A program made the position numbers and the translations under genes. Shown here piece by piece: positions 1 through 6,267 of a stretch of 7,470 nucleotides of DNA. Position 1 is the stretch's first letter. Each line of letters starts with the position of its first letter. The notes below the pieces were generated by a model. The model ran no database searches, was not told the DNA's origin, and saw nothing but the letters and a program-made list of their open reading frames with translations. Source of the DNA: JBBKWH01 sp041165345 (GTDB taxonomy: Bacteria; Pseudomonadota; Gammaproteobacteria; Pseudomonadales; Moraxellaceae); the NCBI GenBank assembly GCA_041165345.1, contig JBEANQ010000125.1, positions 1 through 7,470 of the forward strand. Reading direction: 5' to 3'.

Positions 1-1
1 C

Positions 2-718
2 GGAGATATTGGTAGGGTTTATCAGGCTTTCGATGACGAAAATATGGCTCGTCAAACTTACCGCGCCTTGTTGCTTGACTCCTTAAAGAAACCCAATATT
101 GACTATCGGTTTACGAGTGAGTTTTCGTGGGAAGTATCACAATTTGTTCAGCAGCAATTGGGTGATGAATCTTACTATTTCCATAGTTCGGATGGACTGC
201 CCGATCAATTGGATGATGATGCTCTACTTGATTTTGCGGATAAAATCGGATGGTTGCCTTACTATTTGTTCAGCTTTGAAACAAATGAGCAGCTCTATGC
301 AGTATGGGAATGCGCTCTTAGCAGCTATCTCATATCGAGGATGAGAAATGGTGATAGAACTCCAACCATCGTAGGAGAAAATGGCTCTGATATTGCAGAA
401 GATGCTTTTGGAATTGGGTGTGAAAACCGATTACTCAGCGCACTAAGCTGCAAGTTAATTTTATGCAGTACGCCTGAAGAACTCAGCAACTCGCCTGAGC
501 TATTCAAACAGTTTTTAGCAGTACCTGATACAGGAATTACTTATGACGATGAAAAACATGTGCTTGAATTCGAGAGCAGTGCAAAACGTCCTCCCTTGTT
601 TCAGCAATACTTCCACACCCTAAACAACCTACTCAAAAAACCCTTCTACGAACTCCACCCCATCCGCCCCGACCAGATCAAGCAGGTGTTTGAAAACCCA
701 ACCGTCAAAATCGCATAA
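2..718 (+). CDS. Hypothetical protein, 5' end outside window (partial)
   Basis: I do not recognise this protein. The frame has no stop back to the left edge, reading GDIGRVYQAFDDEN before the first ATG at 44. That ATG has no Shine-Dalgarno sequence in front of it, so the gene probably starts outside the window and 44 is internal. From 44 to the stop there are 224 codons. The product is acidic and looks soluble: I see no signal peptide, no clear membrane segment and no catalytic motif. It is rich in aromatic residues (YYF, WLPYYLF) and has three Cys in its middle third. The last 40 or so codons are noticeably C-rich and G-poor compared with the AT-rich part before them. It converges on glnA and shares its terminator, so it is transcribed separately. 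An accessory or lineage-specific gene is possible, but no function is proposed. Confidence 0.7.
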   Translation, partial: GDIGRVYQAFDDENMARQTYRALLLDSLKKPNIDYRFTSEFSWEVSQFVQQQLGDESYYFHSSDGLPDQLDDDALLDFADKIGWLPYYLFSFETNEQLYAVWECALSSYLISRMRNGDRTPTIVGENGSDIAEDAFGIGCENRLLSALSCKLILCSTPEELSNSPELFKQFLAVPDTGITYDDEKHVLEFESSAKRPPLFQQYFHTLNNLLKKPFYELHPIRPDQIKQVFENPTVKIA

Positions 719-747
719 AAAAATCCCGCAACCAGTGCGGGATTTTT
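719..747. terminator. Bidirectional intrinsic terminator between convergent genes
   Basis: A perfect 12-bp inverted repeat (719-730 with 736-747) surrounds a 5-nt loop. Its core is ATCCCGC/GCGGGAT, flanked by A-runs on the left and T-runs on the right. On the + strand the stem ends in five Ts, and on the - strand in seven. It starts directly after the stop codon of the upstream + gene and lies 15 bp past the glnA stop codon, so it can end transcription from both sides. Confidence 0.93.
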
Positions 748-762
748 GATGCAGCTAACGAA

Positions 763-2172
763 TTAGCAGCTGTAGTACATTTCAAACTCAACAGGGTGAG
801 TTGTGGTGTTCAAACGACGGACTTCTTCCATTTTCAGGTCGATGTAAGCGTCGAGCATTTCTGTGGTAAACACACCGCCTTTCAACAAGAAGTCGTGATC
901 GGCTTTCAGTGCGTCCAACGCCATTTCGAGCGAGTGCGCAACGGTTGGGATCAGTGCTTCTTCTTCTGGTGGCAGGTCGTACAAGTTTTTGTCCGCTGCT
1001 TCACCTGGGTGAATCTTGTTTTGAATACCGTCTAGGCCGGCCATCAACAAGGCAGAGAATGCCAAGTATGGGTTTGCCACTGGATCAGGGAAACGGGCTT
1101 CAATACGACGGCCTTTCGGGCTAGCAACGTATGGAATACGAATCGACGCTGAGCGATTACGCGCAGAGTAAGCCAACATGATTGGCGCTTCGTAGTGAGG
1201 AACCAAACGCTTGTAGCTGTTGGTCGCTGGGTTGGTGATGGCGTTCAGCGCGCGCGCGTGCTTGATGATACCACCAATAAAGAACAGCGCCATTTCTGAC
1301 AGACCGGCATACTCGTCGCCTGCGAACAGGTTTTTGCCGTCCTTGCTGATCGACATGTGAACGTGCATGCCCGAACCGTTATCGCCAACCATTGGTTTTG
1401 GCATAAAGGTTGCGGTTTTGCCGTAGGCATGAGCGGTGTTCAATACAGCATATTTGAACACTTGAACTTCGTCAGCCTTGCGAACCAGCGTATTGAACGA
1501 CACACCGATTTCGAGCTGGCACGAGGCCACTTCGTGGTGTTGTACTTCAATACGACCAGGACCCATCATGGCTTCAATGGCGTTACACATCGCCACACGC
1601 ATGTCTTGTGAGCTGTCTACAGGTGGTACTGGGAAGTAGCCGCCTTTGACGCGTGGACGGTGGCCCGTGTTGCCCGCTTCGTAGGTTTTGTCAGTCGACC
1701 ATGCTGCTTCTTCTGCATAGATGGTGTGACGCGCACCTGACATGTCGATCGACCATTTAACTTCGTCAAACACGAAGAATTCTGGTTCTGGACCGAAGAA
1801 TGCAGTGTCACCAATACCAGTCGATTGCAGGTAGGCTTCAGCACGCTTAGCGATTGAACGTGGGTCACGCTCGTAGCCATCACGGGTTTGTGGGTCGATA
1901 ATGTCGCAAGTCACCACAACAGTGGCTTCTTCAAAGAACGGGTCCATGAATGCGGTGTCAGCATCTGGCATCAAAATCATGTCAGAGGCTTCAATGCCTT
2001 TCCAGCCAGCGATCGATGAGCCGTCAAACATTTTACCGTTTTCAAAGGTCTCTTCATCCACAGTGCCCGCTGGATAAGAGACGTGTTGCTCTTTACCACG
2101 AGTATCGGTGAAACGGAAATCAACCCATTTCGCCTCGTTTTCCTTGATGAGTTTCAGGACTTTGTTTGCCAT
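763..2172 (-). CDS. glnA: Glutamine synthetase, type I (adenylylatable)
   Basis: This cytoplasmic dodecameric enzyme makes glutamine from glutamate, ammonia and ATP, the main ammonia-assimilation step. The 469-aa product has the family's usual length and signatures: MFDGSS (48-53), the metal-binding GPEPEFF (127-133), the HHEVASCQLEIG stretch (212-223), the GDNGSGMHVHMS loop (263-274), NRSASIRIP (339-347) and RIEARFPDP (356-364). Tyr398 in NLYDLPPEE is the adenylylation site, so it should be a GlnE-controlled type I-beta enzyme. An in-frame ATG at 2241 would add 23 residues, but it lies upstream of the predicted sigma-54 transcript start, and the family N-terminus is MANKVLKLIKE. A GGAG lies 10 nt before the ATG at 2172. 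It is convergent with the gene on its 3' side. No ntrB or ntrC gene is next to it, unlike in enteric bacteria. Confidence 0.97.
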   Translation of the reverse strand: MANKVLKLIKENEAKWVDFRFTDTRGKEQHVSYPAGTVDEETFENGKMFDGSSIAGWKGIEASDMILMPDADTAFMDPFFEEATVVVTCDIIDPQTRDGYERDPRSIAKRAEAYLQSTGIGDTAFFGPEPEFFVFDEVKWSIDMSGARHTIYAEEAAWSTDKTYEAGNTGHRPRVKGGYFPVPPVDSSQDMRVAMCNAIEAMMGPGRIEVQHHEVASCQLEIGVSFNTLVRKADEVQVFKYAVLNTAHAYGKTATFMPKPMVGDNGSGMHVHMSISKDGKNLFAGDEYAGLSEMALFFIGGIIKHARALNAITNPATNSYKRLVPHYEAPIMLAYSARNRSASIRIPYVASPKGRRIEARFPDPVANPYLAFSALLMAGLDGIQNKIHPGEAADKNLYDLPPEEEALIPTVAHSLEMALDALKADHDFLLKGGVFTTEMLDAYIDLKMEEVRRLNTTTHPVEFEMYYSC

Positions 2173-2199
2173 GCTCACAATGCTCCAGTGTCGCGTGAT

Positions 2200-2214
2200 G
2201 CACCTTAACGGTGC
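2200..2214. promoter_or_regulatory. Perfect GCACC-N5-GGTGC dyad in the glnA leader
   Basis: GCACCTTAACGGTGC is a perfect dyad of the NtrC type, but it lies inside the predicted transcribed leader, centred near +27. It could be a further NtrC site, for example limiting expression at high NtrC~P. It could equally be a short RNA hairpin (5-bp stem, 5-nt loop) that starts about 28 nt before the ATG, upstream of the ribosome binding site. The sequence cannot tell these apart. Confidence 0.45.
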
Positions 2215-2243
2215 GGCCAAAAATAAAAAACCTACTGCCATAT

Positions 2244-2260
2244 AGCAAACGTCGTACCAA
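2244..2260 (-). promoter_or_regulatory. Sigma-54 (RpoN) promoter of glnA
   Basis: Read on the - strand this is TTGGTACGACGTTTGCT, against the sigma-54 consensus YTGGCACGN4TTGCW. It has the invariant GG and GC exactly 12 bp apart and only one mismatch (C to T in the -24 element). The predicted transcript start is near 2233, giving a leader of about 60 nt before the glnA ATG at 2172. Sigma-54 control of glnA by NtrC is established in enteric bacteria, and I infer it here from the sequence match and position. Confidence 0.85.
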
Positions 2261-2357
2261 GTACTGATGTTATGCCTAAAAACAGGGCTTCTCAGTAAAA
2301 TGCAAAATCCTGCCTAGGGTTTTCATTGCACAATCTCGACGCAATCACCGTAGCACC

Positions 2358-2372
2358 GCGCCAAAAGAGTGC
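2358..2372. promoter_or_regulatory. Putative NtrC enhancer site, promoter-proximal
   Basis: GCGCCAAAAGAGTGC matches the NtrC dyad form GCACCAAAATGGTGC at 12 of 15 positions, with GCGC in place of GCAC in the left half. Its centre is about 132 bp upstream of the predicted sigma-54 transcript start, a normal distance for an enhancer of this class. Confidence 0.6.
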
Positions 2373-2407
2373 AATAACAAACACCAGATCGTGAGTTCCG
2401 CTATCAA

Positions 2408-2422
2408 GCACCAATGCAGTGC
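2408..2422. promoter_or_regulatory. Putative NtrC enhancer site, promoter-distal
   Basis: GCACCAATGCAGTGC has the full GCAC-N7-GTGC dyad expected of an NtrC site. Its centre is 50 bp from that of the site at 2358-2372, close to five helical turns, so both would lie on roughly the same face of the DNA. It lies about 182 bp upstream of the predicted transcript start. Confidence 0.65.
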
Positions 2423-2548
2423 AAGCAATACACGGGGACTTTTTACATGTCGGCAATACTAACGCAGGCTTTCGGTTGGTTAAAGCGTCTAACCATGCAT
2501 ATCGACAGTAAATCACGTCGTGCAGGTCGCAAAGCTTGCTTCAGCTAC

Positions 2549-3409
2549 TCACTCAGGCACTATCATTTGCCAAGACTGTGGCGCAATACGTCGTAACAAG
2601 ACCTTATGAATTGATGGCGAGGTAGGTTCGTCATGGAGTGCAGCACTACTGATCCATACCTGATCATTCTCTTGCCATTCAATATACGGTGGTGTAGCAG
2701 CATCTGCCCATTGGCGAGGGCGGCACTGACGACATACTTGTAAACGCACTTGCTCATAGCTCCGCTGCCAACCTGTGAGATGCCAATCATAAAGACGAAT
2801 CGTATATTGCACTGCACCGTCTAAGGTCTGCTCGTCCATCACTACAAATGACTGCTGATGCGGTGAAAAGACCGGCAAACTATTGACCACTAACTGTCCA
2901 CCATTCAGTTGTGAACTCATAGGCGAAATTAATAAATAACGAACCTGCTGAGCCGTTTCTTCCCGAATGATCCATGTTAAATTTAAGTGGCGAATATCCT
3001 GTAATCGATAACGTACTCGATGCTGTTCATCACACTGATCTGTCAACTGATAATGTTGCTTGTTGACCCGCAGATGTAACGTTGCACTTTGCCGAATCAC
3101 TTGACCCAGACTGGTTTGTATTAAAAGTTGCTCTAAGCGGATGTCCTGACGCTCTTGGGGTGTCACATGTTGACGTTGTACCGTAGGTACAGCTGCTGTT
3201 AATGCTAACCAGCCCTCACACGACACCCAAACAGGACTATTTTGCTCAGCATTCTCCCATAGATTGGCATCGTTGATTACTTGTGCCTGACTCAGGCCTG
3301 ACACAATCAGCAGGCCAATTCCTTGCGTCAAAACTGTGAAGCGTCTGGCGCAAAGATGGCGCTGCACCCATGCTAGCCCAAAGCAGTGTTTCAATCGTTT
3401 GATCCTCAC
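2549..3409 (-). CDS. Hypothetical exported protein with CxxC motif
   Basis: I do not recognise the family. The longest frame gives 286 aa from a GTG at 3409. The N-terminus is basic, followed by a hydrophobic stretch (about 27-39) and a likely signal peptidase I site after SQA (residue 42), so the product is probably periplasmic. There is no lipobox. The mature part has four Cys (64, 126, 226, 229), the last two as CRQC, and many Gln, Trp and Arg residues in short alternating stretches typical of beta-rich folds. No later membrane segment is visible. The start is uncertain: the GTG lies within a good Shine-Dalgarno (GAGG, 3404-3407) that is 9 nt from a TTG at 3394 (codon 6), a plausible real start that keeps the signal peptide. 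A stop lies in frame 6 nt upstream of the GTG. It is divergent from trpG and upstream of glnA on the same strand, with its own leader. Confidence 0.72.
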   Translation of the reverse strand: MRIKRLKHCFGLAWVQRHLCARRFTVLTQGIGLLIVSGLSQAQVINDANLWENAEQNSPVWVSCEGWLALTAAVPTVQRQHVTPQERQDIRLEQLLIQTSLGQVIRQSATLHLRVNKQHYQLTDQCDEQHRVRYRLQDIRHLNLTWIIREETAQQVRYLLISPMSSQLNGGQLVVNSLPVFSPHQQSFVVMDEQTLDGAVQYTIRLYDWHLTGWQRSYEQVRLQVCRQCRPRQWADAATPPYIEWQENDQVWISSAALHDEPTSPSIHKVLLRRIAPQSWQMIVPE

Positions 3410-3665
3410 TTGATATCACTGCTCACCATGGATATTGGGGTGCAACACGCCAAGCCCAATACGGTCATGAGGCGTGTCAATTCTAAAACTCACGGTGTTG
3501 GGTCAAGCGCAAACGCCACAGAGTCGAAAAAGAAATGCTAAACTAATCACTGTTGACCGATCCGACGATGATCTGCACGTCCAATCATGGTGGTTCATGC
3601 ACCATCATACGGGGAAACCCACAGGACAATACAGACCCGCCCTCTGTCAACAGGCATGACAGTAA

Positions 3666-3688
3666 ACCACGTTTATGTGGTCTTTTTT
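3666..3688 (+). terminator. Terminator-like hairpin in trpGDC leader (possible attenuator)
   Basis: ACCACG (3666-3671) and TGTGGT (3676-3681) form a 6-bp stem, the last pair being G-U, with a TTTA loop. A C and six Ts follow (3683-3688), the form of a short intrinsic terminator. No + strand gene lies upstream to be terminated, and trpG begins about 75 bp downstream, so attenuation of trpGDC is the natural reading. Attenuation of trpGDC has been reported in Pseudomonas putida. The stem is short and its strength untested. Confidence 0.55.
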
Positions 3689-3747
3689 GTCACTGCACCT
3701 TTGGAGTCTATTGAAGACCATGAATCGCAAAAAGCGATTGACGTCAT

Positions 3748-3756
3748 GAGGTTGAG
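3748..3756 (+). promoter_or_regulatory. Ribosome binding site of trpG
   Basis: GAGG at 3748-3751 lies 11 nt before the trpG ATG, and a second GAG at 3754-3756 lies 6 nt before it. Either could serve and both support the start at 3763 over the in-frame ATG at 3772. The first overlaps the TGA of a 9-codon open frame (3720-3749). Confidence 0.5.
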
Positions 3757-3762
3757 CCTGAC

Positions 3763-4347
3763 ATGTTACTGATGATCGATAACTACGACAGCTTCACCTA
3801 CAACATCGTTCAGTATTTGGGCGAGTTAGGCCAAGATGTGCGCGTGGTTCGTAACGACCATATCACGCTCGCTGAGATTGAAGCACTCGCTCCACAATAT
3901 ATTGTGATTTCACCCGGCCCCTGCTCTCCCACCGAAGCGGGTATTTCGCTTGAGACCATTCGACACTTTGCCGGTAAAATCCCATTACTAGGGGTATGTT
4001 TGGGTCATCAAAGCATTGGACAAGCCTTTGGCGGCGATGTGATTCGCGCCAAACAAGTCATGCATGGCCGGTTGTCATCCATGTATCACGCCGACATCGG
4101 CATGTTTCGTGGGCTGCCTAGTCCGTTTACGGCCACGCGCTATCATTCGTTGGTGGTCGATCACGCCACCCTGCCCGAGTGTTTAGAAGTGACCGCATGG
4201 ACACAAGATGAACACGGCCAGTTTGATGAAATCATGGGGCTACGGCATAAAACATTGCCGATTGAAGGCGTCCAGTTTCATCCCGAGTCTATTTTGAGCG
4301 AACACGGCCATCGCTTATTACAAAACTTCTTAGAGGCGTATGCCTGA
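3763..4347 (+). CDS. trpG: Anthranilate synthase component II, glutamine amidotransferase
   Basis: This subunit releases ammonia from glutamine and passes it to TrpE for anthranilate formation, the first step of tryptophan synthesis in the cytoplasm. The 194-aa protein is a full-length class I (triad) glutamine amidotransferase: the N-terminal MLLMIDNYDSFTYN, the oxyanion-loop SPGPCSP (50-56), the nucleophile Cys79 in GVCLGHQSIGQAFGG, and the His173/Glu175 pair in FHPES. The start at 3763 gives the family N-terminus. It overlaps trpD by 8 nt, so the two are likely translationally coupled. TrpE is not in this window. In Acinetobacter the small subunit is reported to serve both anthranilate and p-aminobenzoate synthases, so a PabA role is possible here too. 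Sequence alone separates TrpG from PabA poorly, and the trpDC context decides the name. Confidence 0.95.
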   Translation: MLLMIDNYDSFTYNIVQYLGELGQDVRVVRNDHITLAEIEALAPQYIVISPGPCSPTEAGISLETIRHFAGKIPLLGVCLGHQSIGQAFGGDVIRAKQVMHGRLSSMYHADIGMFRGLPSPFTATRYHSLVVDHATLPECLEVTAWTQDEHGQFDEIMGLRHKTLPIEGVQFHPESILSEHGHRLLQNFLEAYA

Positions 4348-5413
4348 GCCTATCGCCATGATGAACCTTCAAACCGCGCTCAATCATGTGGTGCAGCATA
4401 TTGACCTCTCACGCACCGAAATGGCCGATGTGATGCGCATCATCATGACCGGTGATGCCACCGCTGCCCAAATTGGCGCATTGCTCATGGGCCTGCGCAT
4501 GAAAGGCGAAAGCATCGACGAAATCACCGCTGCAGCTCAGGTCATGCGTGAGCTGGCTTTGCCTGTACTGGTGTCTGACTTGCCGCATTTGATTGACATT
4601 GTGGGCACGGGCGGCGACGGCCAGCACTTGTTTAATGTCTCGACCGCATCGGCGTTTGTTGCCGCAGCCGCAGGCGCAACCGTCGCCAAGCATGGCAACC
4701 GTGGCGTATCAAGCAAATCAGGTAGCTCTGACCTTCTTGAACAAGCCGGTATTGCGCTTGACCTCACCGTCGCCCAGACCGAACGCTGTATTCGTGACAT
4801 TGGCGTCGGCTTTTTGTTTGCGCCCAACCATCACAGTGCCATGAAACACACCAGCACCCCACGCCGCGAGCTTGGCCTGCGCACCCTGTTTAACCTGCTA
4901 GGGCCGTTGACCAATCCGGCAGGTGTGAGCCGTTTGGTGGTGGGGGTATTTAGCGCCGCCTTATGCCGCCCGATTGCAGAAGTCTTTAAACAACTCAACG
5001 CCACACACGTCATGGTCGTTCATTCCAACGACGGTCTAGACGAAATCAGCCTTGCCCAAGTCACCCATGTGGCCGAACTCAAAGACGGTGTCATCCATGA
5101 ATGGACCATCACGCCAGAAGACTATGGCATTGCCAGCCAAAGCCTCGTCGGACTCTCGGTTCATGATGCCGCCGACAGCCTCCACTTGATTCAAGACGCT
5201 TTAGGCCGCAATAAGACTGAACGTGGCGAAAAAGCCGCCCAAATGATTGCACTTAATGCAGGCGCAGGCTTATATGTATCTGGCCTTGCCAGCAGCTATC
5301 AACAAGGCATCGACTTGGCGCAAGACGTGATTTATGGCGGCCAAGCCCTAGAAAAAATGTCAATTTTGGCCGAATTTACCCAAACACTGCATCGCGCAAC
5401 GGTCGCGACCTGA
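4340..5413 (+). CDS. trpD: Anthranilate phosphoribosyltransferase
   Basis: This enzyme joins anthranilate to PRPP, giving phosphoribosyl-anthranilate, the second step of the tryptophan pathway. The 357-aa product shows the family landmarks in order: the PRPP-binding GTGGDG (89-94), NVSTASA (99-105), the KHGNRGVSSKSGSSDLLE block (117-134) that binds anthranilate and PRPP, GPLTNP (188-193) and the metal-binding DGLDE (231-235). The start is not certain. The ATG at 4340 overlaps trpG by 8 nt, with AGAGG only 3 nt away. The ATG at 4361 (residue 8, MNLQTALNHVV) gives the N-terminus usual in Pseudomonas and Acinetobacter but has no clear ribosome site of its own. Both depend on readthrough from trpG. 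This is a stand-alone enzyme, not the enteric TrpG-TrpD fusion. Confidence 0.95.
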   Translation: MPEPIAMMNLQTALNHVVQHIDLSRTEMADVMRIIMTGDATAAQIGALLMGLRMKGESIDEITAAAQVMRELALPVLVSDLPHLIDIVGTGGDGQHLFNVSTASAFVAAAAGATVAKHGNRGVSSKSGSSDLLEQAGIALDLTVAQTERCIRDIGVGFLFAPNHHSAMKHTSTPRRELGLRTLFNLLGPLTNPAGVSRLVVGVFSAALCRPIAEVFKQLNATHVMVVHSNDGLDEISLAQVTHVAELKDGVIHEWTITPEDYGIASQSLVGLSVHDAADSLHLIQDALGRNKTERGEKAAQMIALNAGAGLYVSGLASSYQQGIDLAQDVIYGGQALEKMSILAEFTQTLHRATVAT

Positions 5414-5436
5414 TTACACAGAAGGAATTTGGCATC

Positions 5437-6240
5437 ATGCAACGGATCGAAGACACCATTCTGGGCAAAATCATCGCCCGCAAGCGCGTCGAAATTGTCG
5501 AGCGTCAGGGTCGTCACAGCTTGTCGGACCTTGAACAACAGGCTCGCATGGCCAGCCCCATTCGACCTTTTGCCCACGCACTCACTCGCCAAACACCTGC
5601 GGTGATTGCCGAAATCAAAAAAGCATCCCCGTCACAAGGGGTGATTCGGGCAGATTTTCACCCGTCGCGAATTGCCATTCAATACGAACAAGCTGGCGCA
5701 GCGTGTTTATCCATTTTGACCGATGTCGATTTTTTTCAGGGCAGTGATGCCTACTTGCGTGAAGGCCGTGATGCCTGCTCCCTGCCAGTCTTGCGTAAAG
5801 ACTTTATGGTTGACCCGTACCAAATTGTTGAAAGCCGTGCCATTGGTGCCGACTGCGTGCTACTGATTGCCGCCTGTCTATCCAATGATCAAATGAAAGA
5901 ACTGTATGACACCGCCGTCAGCCTTGGCATGGATGTCTTGATTGAAGTACACGACCGTGCCGAACTCGACCGTGCATTGCGTCTGCCCTCGCGCCTGATT
6001 GGCATTAACAACCGCAACCTTAAAACTTTTGCGGTCAGCCTTAATGTCACGCTTGGCCTGCGCCAGCATGTGCCCGCCGACCGCATTTTGGTCACCGAAA
6101 GCGGCATCAGCAAACCCGCCGACGTTGACCTCATGCAAGCCAGTGGCATCAACCACTTCTTGGTCGGTGAACGCATGATGCGCGCAGACAAACCCGATGA
6201 AGCCTTTACTGCCCTGTTTGGCAAACCCAAACGAATTTAA
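5437..6240 (+). CDS. trpC: Indole-3-glycerol phosphate synthase
   Basis: This enzyme closes the indole ring, turning carboxyphenylamino-deoxyribulose phosphate into indole-3-glycerol phosphate. The 267-aa protein is a single (beta/alpha)8 barrel without the fused TrpF domain found in enteric bacteria, so TrpF must be encoded elsewhere. Catalytic residues are visible: Glu59 and Lys61 in IAEIKKASPSQG, Lys121 in LRKDF, Glu170 in IEVHD, Asn191 in GINNRNL and Glu221 in TESGIS. The phosphate-binding end is FLVGERMM (241-248). The ATG at 5437 has AGAAGGA 10 nt upstream. The gene follows trpD by 23 nt and is surely in the same transcript. Codon use is rich in GCC, CGC and ACC, like the genes after it. 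Confidence 0.97.
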   Translation: MQRIEDTILGKIIARKRVEIVERQGRHSLSDLEQQARMASPIRPFAHALTRQTPAVIAEIKKASPSQGVIRADFHPSRIAIQYEQAGAACLSILTDVDFFQGSDAYLREGRDACSLPVLRKDFMVDPYQIVESRAIGADCVLLIAACLSNDQMKELYDTAVSLGMDVLIEVHDRAELDRALRLPSRLIGINNRNLKTFAVSLNVTLGLRQHVPADRILVTESGISKPADVDLMQASGINHFLVGERMMRADKPDEAFTALFGKPKRI

Positions 6241-6267
6241 CCGTTATTGTTGAATTGAGACGTTGTT

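Larger units (their letters stand above)
2173..2548. other. Intergenic control region upstream of glnA
   Basis: These 376 bp separate glnA from the secreted-protein gene upstream on the same strand. They hold the sigma-54 promoter, the two NtrC-type sites and the leader dyad listed separately. A weaker half-match (GCAC-N7-ACGC, 2328-2342) lies 30 bp from the proximal NtrC site. I find no convincing IHF site or sigma-70 promoter. The hairpin TGGTTA/TAACCA near 2476-2494 has no T-run. An imperfect AAAACCC/GGATTTT repeat (about 2304-2323) might weakly end the upstream transcript. The open frames here lack coding features. Confidence 0.6.
3410..3762. other. Divergent intergenic region: trpGDC leader and promoters
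   Basis: This 353-bp gap must hold the promoters for trpG (+) and for the exported-protein gene (-), but neither shows a strong sigma-70 match. The best + candidate is an extended -10, TGCTAAACT at 3536-3544, without a -35. Other structures are an inverted repeat ACACGCC/GGCGTGT (3445-3451 with 3471-3477) and hairpins at 3587-3605, 3644-3662 and 3723-3739. A terminator-like hairpin is at 3666-3688. No TrpR operator-like palindrome is seen. Confidence 0.6.

Noticed and set aside
796..1611. Open frames on the + strand inside glnA (796-1035, 909-1124, 1357-1611)
   Set aside because: They lie wholly within the well-supported glnA gene on the other strand, have no ribosome sites and their products look like random antisense translations.
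2262..2350. An IHF site between the NtrC sites and the sigma-54 promoter
   Set aside because: The best matches to WATCAAN4TTR have three or more mismatches, and one overlaps the -24 element. None can be supported.
2292..2516. 74-codon frame on the - strand in the glnA upstream region
   Set aside because: It overlaps both NtrC-type sites, has no Shine-Dalgarno and encodes no recognisable protein. The region is better explained as regulatory DNA.
3445..3477. Inverted repeat ACACGCC/GGCGTGT as an operator
   Set aside because: Seven perfect bases separated by 19 bp in a divergent region could be a regulator site, but it matches no operator I know and could be chance. It is noted in the intergenic entry only.
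3587..3772. 61-codon + frame running into the trpG start (MVVHAPSYGETHR...)
   Set aside because: It has no ribosome site, spans the terminator-like hairpin and overlaps the trpG start. It is most likely chance.
4409..5013. Antisense frames within trpD (4409-4693, 4537-4827, 4831-5013)
   Set aside because: They are shadow frames caused by the codon bias of trpD. trpD itself has intact motifs throughout.
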